From Sediminibacterium sp. FEMGT703S (GTDB lineage Bacteria > Bacteroidota > Bacteroidia > Chitinophagales > Chitinophagaceae), in assembly GCA_002786355.1 (NCBI GenBank), contig PGCO01000013.1, forward strand, positions 248,001-312,000: a stretch of DNA of 64,000 nucleotides, in the 5' to 3' direction. Positions 9,401 to 17,600 of the stretch are shown here, piece after piece (within the stretch, counting starts at the first letter, position 1; every line of letters starts with the position of its first letter). The position numbers were made by a program, and so were the translations under genes. Under the pieces are notes generated by a model, which saw nothing but the letters and a program-made list of their open reading frames with translations, did not search any database and was not told the origin of the DNA.

Positions 9401-11100
9401 TCAATAAATTCCCTTGACTTATTATTTTTTAGTAAATCAGGATCAATAGTTTTGTATAAGGAATTTATTTCGTCTAAGGGCAAAAACAAAACTCCATGCA
9501 AATTTTTTCCATTTTGCTCGAATGCTGGAACTGCATTCCCTTGTATATCTTTGAAAATAGGCTTTGTTTTGAACTTATCTTGATAAGATTTTCTTTCAAA
9601 TAAATATTCATAAAACTTATGCAGCCACTCGTTTGATTGATTTTTTATGAAACTGCTTGTTATCAAGTCGGCAATTTTATTTTCAAAGTCCATATTTGAT
9701 TTTATCAAATTGGGTTCTTTTCTATCCCAAGACCTTTCAGAACCACCGTCAATATAATCTGTAATTTCCTTGTCTTTTGTTCTACCTATTGTCGAGAAAA
9801 CCCATTTTGCATTTTTATTTTTCACTAAATCAGCAAGTTGTTCATTACTGAATAAGTTTGCCAAATCAGGCGAATCTGCCCAATATGCGTTTTTCTTTTT
9901 GGCAAAGGTTTTGTCCTTTGCAGGAAGTATTTCATGAGTTTGTAATTTCTCTTTTATTTTTAAATAGAAATCATTAAAAAAACCACCATTTCCGTAATCA
10001 ATATTTTTATGGGGAATAATTTCAATAATATCATCCGTAATTAGCTCCAATTCTTTTAAAATGAGCAAAGTGTCTGCTGAAAGTTTTGCAAGCAACTTGA
10101 CCATTTTAGTATTTTGCTCTTTAGATCGATGTATTCCCTCGCGACTATCTGTGAGTAAAAATGGAGCATGAAGAATAAAATTAATATTTGTTGTTTCTTT
10201 TGTCGGAAAAAAGCAAAATGCAGAAAATTGTTTTGCTATCAAATTGCCTTTCTCGGAAAGAAAGTAGCCAATAGAATAGTTAAGATTATGTACTTCTGTC
10301 AAACGTGTGAATATGTATAAGTTTTCTTTCGTTTGTTTTAATCCGAATTGCTGCTTGAGTTCAACTCTTTCACAAATTATGTCCTCTTCTTGTTTTCGAC
10401 TTAATATGTTTTTGGAATATTCTCCTACTTCATTGTCTTCTGCACGCCATTTTACTTCTTCTAAGTGAGTTAGAAACAATGTTGGGAAAACTAAATTTTT
10501 AAACTTTTCTAAAATATCTGAATAAGCCTTTTCCTGAGACATTTTTAGTATACCTTTTTCGTCAGTCTCTTGTTTGTCAAAAGGAAAATAAAATACGGTT
10601 TCGCCTTTGGGGTGGTCTGTAATATCATCTTTTAATAGTCGAGGAACGATAAAGCGTTCAATCTTAAATTGAAAGTACTTATCATAAATGTGTGGCGTGT
10701 CTGTGTATTGAAATACTGCTTTAAAACCAACACCAAACTTTCCGATTGTGGATTCAGTTGTTTTGTTAGATTGCCCAATTGAGGTAATCGAATTAATGTG
10801 TCCAAGCCTATTATCGATTTTATCTTCTCTTTCATTTTCAGGATTTGTAACTGTAAAATGAATAGTTCCATTATGAGAGAAATAAAGACCGCCTTTTTCT
10901 AATTTAAATTCTGCTTTTGTTGCTTTAACATCATTTGCATTTTGCAATAATTCATATATGAAATGGGCTTGGTCACTATATTTTTCTACAACAGAACCTT
11001 TAACACCTTCCATCGAAGATTTTTCTATGACACGGGCATTTTCTTGTCTGTCAACTATGAGTCTCTTAAAGTATTCTGTTTGCTTTTCTATTGTTTCCAT
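6406..11100 (-). CDS. GHKL (HSP90-like) ATPase fused to SF1 helicase, 1564 aa
   Basis: The N-terminus is a GHKL ATPase of the sacsin/HSP90 type: HFIYELLQNANDVKATKAEF near residue 50 holds the E...N catalytic pair, and GKFGVGFKAVF near residue 125 is the ATP-lid glycine motif. The middle (~residues 850-960) is strongly charged and likely coiled-coil. The C-terminus is a superfamily-1 helicase (AAA_11/AAA_12, Upf1/Dna2-like): Walker A YGPPGTGKTTTV near 1105, Walker B YVVFDESSM near 1215, and GFQGDECDIVFF plus VAISRAKDYLIV near 1430-1480. Single proteins joining a GHKL ATPase to an SF1 helicase are known from bacterial defence islands and are thought to remodel nucleic acids in response to phage, but I cannot tie this one to a named system. 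No nuclease core was seen. It has no coupled partner gene. Confidence 0.85.
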   Translation of the reverse strand: METIEKQTEYFKRLIVDRQENARVIEKSSMEGVKGSVVEKYSDQAHFIYELLQNANDVKATKAEFKLEKGGLYFSHNGTIHFTVTNPENEREDKIDNRLGHINSITSIGQSNKTTESTIGKFGVGFKAVFQYTDTPHIYDKYFQFKIERFIVPRLLKDDITDHPKGETVFYFPFDKQETDEKGILKMSQEKAYSDILEKFKNLVFPTLFLTHLEEVKWRAEDNEVGEYSKNILSRKQEEDIICERVELKQQFGLKQTKENLYIFTRLTEVHNLNYSIGYFLSEKGNLIAKQFSAFCFFPTKETTNINFILHAPFLLTDSREGIHRSKEQNTKMVKLLAKLSADTLLILKELELITDDIIEIIPHKNIDYGNGGFFNDFYLKIKEKLQTHEILPAKDKTFAKKKNAYWADSPDLANLFSNEQLADLVKNKNAKWVFSTIGRTKDKEITDYIDGGSERSWDRKEPNLIKSNMDFENKIADLITSSFIKNQSNEWLHKFYEYLFERKSYQDKFKTKPIFKDIQGNAVPAFEQNGKNLHGVLFLPLDEINSLYKTIDPDLLKNNKSREFIENFGIKKPSLKDEIYTNILPQYNTNKEIDTRPHFEIFFKYWKETGQPEDFINLIKDKCFILYKTKDTEKRFRGAAGDIYYPTTDLEKYFEAKPNSKFVDLGYYHGFITDEKEQQLIKSFLFKLGVNALPKVIILETKDWNNKEIMKVNNLEFGIYIHNRRNNFSTRIVDRDIDGLNEILKKIDIDKSFLLWKLIIKYGSYYNAIFEYAVSTYETRKKEFPSTFINKLKTAKWLLSKGNKFVTPNEITINELASGYESKTELERLLNFKPTVALSESERIAQKFESEEEAEEARMALEEKRKKENRKVERKASEKNSTVYSDDLEDAIESLENLSKTVKKIKHDKRKTNTLPDFDEEEELAEAIEIAKQKIEIKKERQVLAKSLSENVKYSYDWFKAYLQLLTTYGEKKDKQKQKSISFQEIKPYKAENKYFLLCGASSYIPPEIENANDFKISLFFDGGKREIILVEGVSKKGQDLLIYCRTPLSGNTLSRLSKIFKVEINFTPIIDLLDRLERAFNNRNYIDAWENIEEAMPSLNYIYGPPGTGKTTTVCNNINETLISDSMSKVLVLTPTNKAADVVCKKLKEINPDIIAVRLSHPTDPALEVYQIYRDTLAHDEIKRIDVVASTIHRLPYFDIHETGLLFQCDWDYVVFDESSMTGLHYITFAIMALFKTNPNTKFIVAGDPKQIPPVVEIDEKELENFDFQDENIYKMMNLESFNPEKQLIRDIDSIINLTTQYRSVPSIGQLFSELSYSSLLEHDRARNRTGVKPLPKVIRNIITSNVTFVDIPLNQDNTIYRVNKLFYSSYHTYCAILVSEIIRYFDKTNKEEQWTIGLIAPYKAQAVLFSKLITSFGLTEKIKVISDTVHGFQGDECDIVFFVCNPNNYFFSNHVKALLSKEYIYNVAISRAKDYLIVLHPFSAIPNNNFINKIGHSYKNNFGNTKILNAHDIENILFNDRNYIEKNSYVSGHENVNVFGLTEMKYIIKADDTAIDIQLRE

Positions 11101-11714
11101 ATTGAATCTGTCTCAATGTTATTAAATGTCTTTAGTCAATTGGGGCAAAATTATATGTGGTGTAATTGTGTTTCAGCTTTTGATTGGCTTTGCCCCCCTT
11201 TTCATTATGCCGAAGTGTTGGCTTGTTTTTTCATTTGTTTGTCTGTAGAATGTTTACAGTGTCGATGATTATGTAATCACTAAAGGTTTGATTTTTGTCG
11301 TAGTGGCTGTTTTCGGAGCACAAAACTGTCAATATACCAGAAAAATTGATGCGAGGCTGAATGTTCAATTGTTGGGTCAAACAACGCTGAAATATCTATT
11401 TTCCTGAATTCTTTGGTATCGATGAAGTGAAAGGTGTTCATAGTCATTTAAGGATTCATTTGATCACATGAAGGTTGACTTACTCATTTTTACACTTTTG
11501 TTGTGTTAACACATTTCTGGATAAGTAATTCAATACAGTGCCACTTTGAATATTTTACTTAAAAGTATATGAAATAAATTAGGTTTTCGAACTAAGAAAA
11601 TCAAAGGTTAAGCATCAATGAAAGGGAAAAAATGTATTTTTGTGCGCATCTAGCTGAAGTGAAGGATCTTTTGTTTATCAAATTTGCCAACAACCTTATC
11701 TGATAGAATTAGCA
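11101..11714. other. 614-bp intergenic region
   Basis: No gene was found. The part next to the helicase start contains GTTGGC at 11217-11222 and a weak inverted pair GGGGCAAA/TTTGCCCC, reminiscent of the spacers that flank the six-gene operon but without their full hairpin. At 11642-11667 there is a copy of a sequence with core GTGCGCATCTAG that recurs at 30650-30675. The rest is AT-rich and featureless. Confidence 0.4.
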
Positions 11715-12437
11715 TTAATGGGATTGATCTATAAATTCAATAAAACGCTTTCCATTACAATCCCAACAAATCCCATTTTCAACGTGACGGTATTGGGGTA
11801 TATAGCCGGCTCCACAACATTTAGCGCAAGGTGTTAATTCCCCGATTTGAATATTATTAGAGTCTAGAATTGGAACCTTTTCACTTTTATGGAGGTCTTC
11901 ATGACATTTCCAACAAACTGTCTTGAGACTTTTAGAGGGGTATTCCCATGGCATTTTATCCAACTGATAATAAGTATGATGAACATGAAGACCGTGAACG
12001 ACTAAATATTTTGCTTTAGTTATAAAATCCTTTTGTTTAAATGGATTTTTACTTCCTATAAAACGGTAAGAATTGAGACTTGTAAATGGAATATCTACCT
12101 CGCTGATTGCTACAATATATCTGTGTGTTTCAATAATTTCAAAATAAACTAGGTAATTATATAGGTCATTAAACCCTAAAGTATTTCTATCCTTAATGTA
12201 TAACATATAAGTCATTCCATCAAAGTGAACTACACTACTATTTTGGAGACCGGAAAAATTCCATCCTAAGCAAAGCTCATTATTATTTATCTCACTCCTA
12301 TTTATATAACCAACTTTTAAGCCCATTAAATGATTGTAATTGGAACAGATTTGACATGTTTGTTTGTCTCTGGTTACAATCTCTTTCCTTTTGACTTTCC
12401 ATTCTGGCATTTCAAGAAGTTCACTGTATGTTGGCAT
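11715..12437 (-). CDS. HNH-type endonuclease with C-terminal zinc ribbon
   Basis: The 240-aa product opens with MPEWKVKRKEIVTRDKQTCQICSNYN, the usual start of an HNH domain with its first CxxC. A long insert follows, then HGLHVHHTYY and LKTVCWKCHEDLHK (HH...N/H and CxxCHxxLH), completing the ββα-metal site. The C-terminus adds a second CxxC pair, CAKCCGAGYIP and ICWDCNGKRF, like a DnaJ-type zinc ribbon. The order zinc-HNH-zinc ribbon suggests a DNA nicking or cutting enzyme. The gene lies 24 bp downstream of the GIY-YIG gene on the same strand, so the two nucleases are probably co-transcribed. The large insert between the two halves of the HNH domain is unusual. Confidence 0.7.
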   Translation of the reverse strand: MPTYSELLEMPEWKVKRKEIVTRDKQTCQICSNYNHLMGLKVGYINRSEINNNELCLGWNFSGLQNSSVVHFDGMTYMLYIKDRNTLGFNDLYNYLVYFEIIETHRYIVAISEVDIPFTSLNSYRFIGSKNPFKQKDFITKAKYLVVHGLHVHHTYYQLDKMPWEYPSKSLKTVCWKCHEDLHKSEKVPILDSNNIQIGELTPCAKCCGAGYIPQYRHVENGICWDCNGKRFIEFIDQSH

Positions 12438-12461
12438 CTAGAATTAAATTTAAGTAGTAAA

Positions 12462-13313
12462 TCATTTTTCGTTTGTTTCAAATTCTCTTAGTGTTTTACC
12501 ATTGGAAAGTTTCCACTCTAGTGGCCCATTAGCATTTCTTCCCATGACCATAACCGCTCCTGTTGAAGGACTGCTAAAAACATAATCTTCAGTAAAAACT
12601 AGAACATCTTCGCTTAATTGTAAAATACCTTTATCAATAAGTGATTGCCTTAGATTCAGAAATGGAATCGAAATTGAATTGACCGTTGTTGCTGAAGCTT
12701 TAGACCCTTTAAAAACTACAAATCCTTCTGAGGTCGGCTCACCCATTGCATCAGCACCTCTTGTTGCCTTTATAAAAAACGTTTCGTGTTTCTGAATAGA
12801 TTTGATTTCTCTTTTGTCATCAAAAACTTTATGACCTAGTGTGTTTACTAAAAGTTTAATGTTTTCAATAAACTCTTCCATTTCCGCTCTATCAGACTCA
12901 GAAATTGAGGACTGGGTAGGGATTATTGCATTTTCGATTTTATACCTATTAGCCTGTTTGGCTAATTCATGAAGCCTATTTTCAAGGTATTTAATATGGG
13001 CTTTATTTAAATTTTCGTCTTTGCTGATAAAAACAATAGCCTCATTCCAAAATTCTTTTTGAGTTACTTGTTGAGTCAACCTTCTCAGTATTGACTCTGC
13101 CTCGCCAATGTAAACCTGATCCGTTTGGTCTTCAAGTTTTCCAAATAATAAATAAACTCCTGTGCTATTTAGTTCTTCACGATCTCCACTATCTTTTACC
13201 TTGATCCTTGGTATTTTATAGGCTTTGCCAGTCCAATTAGATAACTCGCAGCTAATACGCCCATTGGGATCACCATCTAAAAGAAATAGTTTTATTGTCT
13301 TTCCAAATTTCAT
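12462..13313 (-). CDS. GIY-YIG nuclease domain protein with DUF4357
   Basis: Residues ~50-140 form a GIY-YIG domain: GVYLLFGK replaces GIY, QVYIGEAESILRRL carries YIG and the catalytic arginine, and LENRLHELAKQ supplies the conserved glutamate region. The C-terminal part (EGFVVFKGSKASATTVNSI ... LVFTEDYVFSSPSTGAVMVMGRNANG) is a DUF4357 domain, which commonly accompanies GIY-YIG in this family. Length (283 aa) is typical. Proteins of this architecture are annotated as GIY-YIG nucleases linked to restriction or mobile DNA, but their biochemical role is poorly defined. It precedes the HNH nuclease gene by 24 bp. Confidence 0.85.
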   Translation of the reverse strand: MKFGKTIKLFLLDGDPNGRISCELSNWTGKAYKIPRIKVKDSGDREELNSTGVYLLFGKLEDQTDQVYIGEAESILRRLTQQVTQKEFWNEAIVFISKDENLNKAHIKYLENRLHELAKQANRYKIENAIIPTQSSISESDRAEMEEFIENIKLLVNTLGHKVFDDKREIKSIQKHETFFIKATRGADAMGEPTSEGFVVFKGSKASATTVNSISIPFLNLRQSLIDKGILQLSEDVLVFTEDYVFSSPSTGAVMVMGRNANGPLEWKLSNGKTLREFETNEK

Positions 13314-13633
13314 TGATTATTGAATTTAACTCCTTTCAAAATAGTATTAAATGACTTAATCTCAACCTATGTAATGATTATTAATCAGGTACAATTCCAA
13401 ATATTCTGCTTTCTATGGTATAAAATGATAATTATACCTAAAGCATAAATGATCATTGGTCAAAATTTCCCCCTCTAAAACACACACTCTTTAGTGGGTC
13501 ACTTTCATCTGAATATGCAATAGGAATAAATTGGGACCCTGAATTCCAAAAGAATATAATTTTTTGATTTATTTGCAAACAAAAGTGACAAAAATCATTT
13601 GATGGAATCCTTTATTGATTCTAAATACTGAAA
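13314..13633. other. 320-bp intergenic region, nothing recognised
   Basis: AT-rich sequence between the GIY-YIG gene and a small hypothetical gene. I see no open frame with coding character, no RNA gene and no strong hairpin. It must hold the promoter of the nuclease pair. Confidence 0.4.
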
Positions 13634-13936
13634 TTAACTTTTTGTGCTTTCCAACATACTTGAAGCTTTTACTTCCTTGTATCTTTTGAGACCTAGGTAT
13701 TCAGATGAATCTAATTCTGCTTTTGAATTTTTAATTATCACCCAGTCATCTTGTTTTTTATTAAATAAAAGCAGCTTGATTTCAGCATACTCTTTTTCTT
13801 TAAACTTTGATCTTAATTCTATCACAAGTGTATTAATATATTCTTGCTTGTTCAAGAGCTCTTCCCAAAGTGCAATTATTTGGTTTATTGATTGATATGA
13901 ATGTTTATTAGTTATTCTTGGTGATAATTGTGGCAT
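13634..13936 (-). CDS. Hypothetical protein, 100 aa
   Basis: Begins MPQLSPRITNKHSYQSI and is helical in its N-terminal half, with a lysine/glutamate-rich middle (LRSKFKEKEYAEIKLLLFN). No family was recognised. An open frame lies on the opposite strand over the same bases, but it lacks coding character. It sits between the nuclease pair and an IS110 remnant and may be a leftover of island turnover. Confidence 0.4.
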   Translation of the reverse strand: MPQLSPRITNKHSYQSINQIIALWEELLNKQEYINTLVIELRSKFKEKEYAEIKLLLFNKKQDDWVIIKNSKAELDSSEYLGLKRYKEVKASSMLESTKS

Positions 13937-14016
13937 ATTATTTTGAATTGGGATGATTAGAAAATTATTGTAAAACGATAAATTTCTTCTTTTACAAAGA
14001 ATAAAAATTGATCTAA

Positions 14017-14409
14017 CTAAAGAAGTGTATTATCAATGACCTTGGAAAACGCGCTAATGCTTTACTAATCATCTTCACTCAAGGATTTAAACATACTACC
14101 AATCACCGTCAATTAATCAGCTTTGCTGGGTTAAGCCCAACTGAATATTCCAGTGGGACTAGTATAAAAGGAAGCAACCGCATCTACAAAAAAGGTGGCA
14201 AACCAATTCGTGATGTTTTATACATATGTGCTATGAATGCTAAACAAACTACTGATGCTTGCAAACTACATTTTGACAGACTGAAAGCCAATGGCGAAAA
14301 TGGGAAACAAGCACTAATCGCCCTTATGAACAAGCTATTAAAACAAGTATTTGCTGTAGTAAAAAACAATTCTATTTATCTACCTAATTACTGTTCAACT
14401 TTACATTAA
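14017..14409 (+). pseudogene. IS110-family transposase, C-terminal remnant
   Basis: The frame read from 14017 to the TAA at 14407-14409 gives GKRANALLIIFTQGFKH, then LISFAGLSPTEYSSGTSIKG, then RIYKKGGKPIRDVLYICAMNA. This is the C-terminal Transposase_20 domain of IS110/IS116/IS902 elements (GxRTA, F...AGL.P...SSG, R.K.G....R..LY). The N-terminal RuvC-like DEDD domain is absent and a stop codon lies just upstream (14014-14016), so the element is dead. It ends 36 bp from the left end of the bracketed operon cassette. Confidence 0.85.
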
Positions 14410-14444
14410 AAAGGTAGTTTTTATTTGTTTTTATGCACAGTTCA

Positions 14445-14460
14445 TGTTACCACCAGTGCT
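14445..14460 (+). repeat. Outer terminal inverted repeat, left copy
   Basis: TGTTACCACCAGTGCT. Its reverse complement, with one mismatch, lies at 30325-30340 (AGCATTGGTGGTAACA). The pair encloses the six-gene operon and its structured end elements. Confidence 0.6.
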
Positions 14461-14528
14461 TCTCTGTCTGCCGTGGTTTGTATGTCCTGTTTTGCTCACT
14501 CTCATTTGTCTTTCAGTCGTGCGGTTGG

Positions 14529-14550
14529 GCATTTTTTAAAATTTCTTTTT
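14529..14550 (+). repeat. Inner inverted repeat, left copy (22 bp, perfect)
   Basis: A 22-bp AT-rich sequence starting GCATTTTTTAAAATTTC is repeated without mismatch in inverted orientation at 30161-30182. It lies directly outside the left stem-loop element, mirroring the arrangement at the right end. Confidence 0.65.
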
Positions 14551-14556
14551 TTCTTT

Positions 14557-14639
14557 GGTTGGCTTTGCAAGCTCTTTTAAAAGCTTTGGTTCAGCGTTGG
14601 CTTGTGCGGCTTTTAAATGTGCTTGCAAAATGCGTTGGC
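14557..14639 (+). repeat. Structured end element, left (attC-like stem-loop)
   Basis: GGTTGGC (14557-14563) is followed by a 21-nt arm (14564-14584), a 24-nt loop with GCGTTGGCTT (14594-14603), the complementary arm (14609-14629) and GCGTTGGC (14632-14639). Arms pair at 19 of 21 positions. The two exceptions are T.T mismatches on either side of a C-G pair (TCT at 14573-14575 against TGT at 14618-14620). The right element at 30075-30160 has the same plan and the same mismatches but different stem bases. The last base of the element is the first base of the operon's final stop codon, complementary strand. Confidence 0.6.
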
Positions 14640-17600
14640 TATTCAATGCTTCCAAAATATACATCATGATTAATTATTATTTCCTTTGTCCAACTAACAA
14701 TTTCTGATTTAAGGCCATCTTGTATTTTGGCAATATCTTTTGAATCAACAACAACATACTTTATCTTATTATTTTCTATCTCAAAAATACCATCTTCATA
14801 TTTGCTAGTTGGTTTTTCAATGTTTAATGCTTTTGATTTCCTAATTTCTTCCCAAACTTCAATTAGTTCGCAATATTTTGAACCAAGTTTTTTGCTGCAC
14901 CAAGTTGTTGCCTGTTCTTTAATTCTAGAAACAGTTTGTGAAAGGTTGTAAATTTCCTCTTCATTGGTTCTTAAATATAAAATGCCTTCTGCCTCGTATT
15001 TTAGAGCCTTCTCGTCCCATTTTCTTAGATATTCAGCATCATTAATGAGTCCTAAATGTTCTACTATCACATTTCCATAATGCGGTAAGATAAAATCTGG
15101 TAAAGCATTTAATACATTTTCAGCAGGCATTTCATACTCAAAGTAAATTCCGATTCGGGTGAATTCATTAGCAAGGAGCATTTCCGATTTTGATCTTACC
15201 GAAATGCCGGCAACAGTTTCATAAACTCTTCCATTTGTCATGTATTCGCCTTTATTTGAAATATCAATCTTAGGTGCCTGTATAGATATTTCATATTCAG
15301 CATTAGCTTCCTTAACTAAGTTAGTGTCATTTGAGAGCTCCAGAAATGAAGATTTTAAGTAGTCTTTTGAACGACCCATAATGTTGCGTTTCTTACAATT
15401 AGAAATAACCAAATTGTACTTTGCTCTTGTCATTGCTACATAGAAAATCCTCTTTTCTTCCTGCTTATAAATTCTTTCTAAATCTTGATCTGTAATACTC
15501 GCCCTCCATGTTGCATGACTTAATTCTTGCACCACTTTTCGCCATTCAATTAGATGCGCATGATTCTTTGGCTGTTCGTGAGGTGAATTTCCTTCCTCCA
15601 TTCCGACAACAATTACAGTATCAAATTCTTCACCTTTCTGGCTATGAATAGTTGAAAGAACTACACAAGGTTTTTCATTATTATTTGTATTGAAATGCAA
15701 TAGAGTTTTAGGTGCTTGTTGTGAAAGAATATCGCATAATTGGCTAAACTCATTTTCTTCCATTGAATCCAAATTCTCACCAGTTTGCGCTTCTTTGACT
15801 GCTTTGATTAAATCTGTGGCAGTTCCAAATTTGTCGTCTTTGATGCGTTGTCCTATTTTACCTTCAATAGAATCCCCAAAATCTTGACCCATTTCATTTC
15901 TGTAAATCAAATTGGCTGATTGTTCAACCAATTTCCTAACTTTTGGACTTGCTAAAATTCCTCTTGCGGTGTCGCCCTCAAATTTATAGGGTATGCCTTG
16001 TTTAAGCAGGCCCATTTCAATAGTTGTAAGTAAATGCCACTTCCTTGCAAGCACACCGACAGTTGCCTTTTTAGGCGGGTCGCCAGGCAATTCAAGTGCA
16101 AGTGCAGTTTTAATTACTTTAGCAATCGTTTCAGTCTCTTGTTCATCGGATGTGTTATTCAAAAAATAAACACTTTGATCTTCAGTAGAACGCTTGTGAT
16201 CATATTCAACTCTTACTCCATGCAATTCTCCGGCTTTTTCTAGAAAGCCCATTGACATTCTCACCAATTTAGGAAAACAGCGATAATTTTTTGAGAGATA
16301 ATAACTAGCTGTATTGGGAAAATCTACTTCAAAGCGTCTCAAATTATCAGGATCAGATCCTTGCCATGAATAAATTGATTGATATGAATCACCTACTACA
16401 AATAAATTTGCTTGCTGACCCAACAATTGCAGTAATGTTGCTTGTGCAGGGGAGGTATCTTGATACTCATCACAGAATATCCACTTGAATCTGTTACTCC
16501 ATCTTTTTGCTTGATCTTTATTTCCTCTTAGAATTCGAATTGCTTGTACAATTGCTTCGCCATAATCGATAAGTTTTTTCTCTCTTAACAATTCAATGTA
16601 TGTCAGATAAAAGTTTGCAAATTTTGCCATCAATGGCGATTGTGCTTCAAGTGAAGAGATGCTTCCTCTTAACTCAGTTTCATTAATCAAACCATTTTGA
16701 GCATATCCGATAAGAGTTAACGCATCTTCAAAATTTAGTGATTGCTCAGTTATTCCTGCTTTCTGTCTTGCCTTAACAATAAATTCCTGCTGAAGAGTTG
16801 GATTTTTTTCATCAATAAAGCCTGTTTCTGTTTCGTTTTCCAAATTATCTTGCCTTATAATACGCATAGCCAACTTGTGATAAGTAAGCACATTTCTATG
16901 CATTGTATAGGCTCTTTCACCACCTAATGCGTTTTCTATTCGGTCATACATTACATTCATCGCTTTGTTAGTGAACGTCAAGGCAAGCACATCCTCTGGC
17001 TTGGCATTTGAACTTTCAACCAAGCGAATCAACCTAGTGATTAAAACGTGTGTTTTACCCGAGCCTGCGGCTGCTCTCACAAGAATTCGTTTCGATGGAC
17101 TCTCTACAATAGCTCTTTGCTCAGGTGACAATTCATAGGAAGCATAAGGGAGACCGCCCCAAACATAGGAAGATTCAATATTTTCACCGGCCAAGAACTT
17201 TTTTACTGAATCTAATACAACTTTGCTATTGTCTATTATAGTTGTGGATTCCGGCAAACTATGCAGTAAAGCTTTACCATATTTTTTTGAATAAATCCGA
17301 GGATCTGTTATTACAGTTGCTCCTCTATCTTTTTCGGAACGAATTAAGCGACCATACATTTGTCTCAAATGAATGAATGTTGATGGAACTACATATTCTC
17401 TAAAATAATCTCTGTCATGACCATTGGATTCATAAAATATCTTCTTAGCTCTTTGTACCGGGTGATTATGATATTCAAACGGCAAACGAGTTACAATTAC
17501 TGTTGAAAGTGCAGCTCCTTGTATATCCACTCCTTCCCAAAATGATCTTACTCCTAATAAAACTATTTTCTCTCCTTTTCTAGGGGCTTCACGAAGTCTA

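Noticed and set aside
6406..11100. Naming the GHKL-helicase as a specific published defence system
   Set aside because: The domain pairing is shared by several families and I cannot compare sequences here.
14557..14639. Calling the flanking stem-loops true integron attC sites
   Set aside because: GTTGGCT fits the GTTRRRY core, but the paired RYYYAAC/GTTRRRY ends and the single-gene cassette layout are not met, and no integron integrase is in the window.
14433..14669. Plus-strand open frame beside the IS110 remnant
   Set aside because: It lies over the left stem-loop element and the end of the large operon gene, and encodes cysteine/phenylalanine-rich sequence without coding character.
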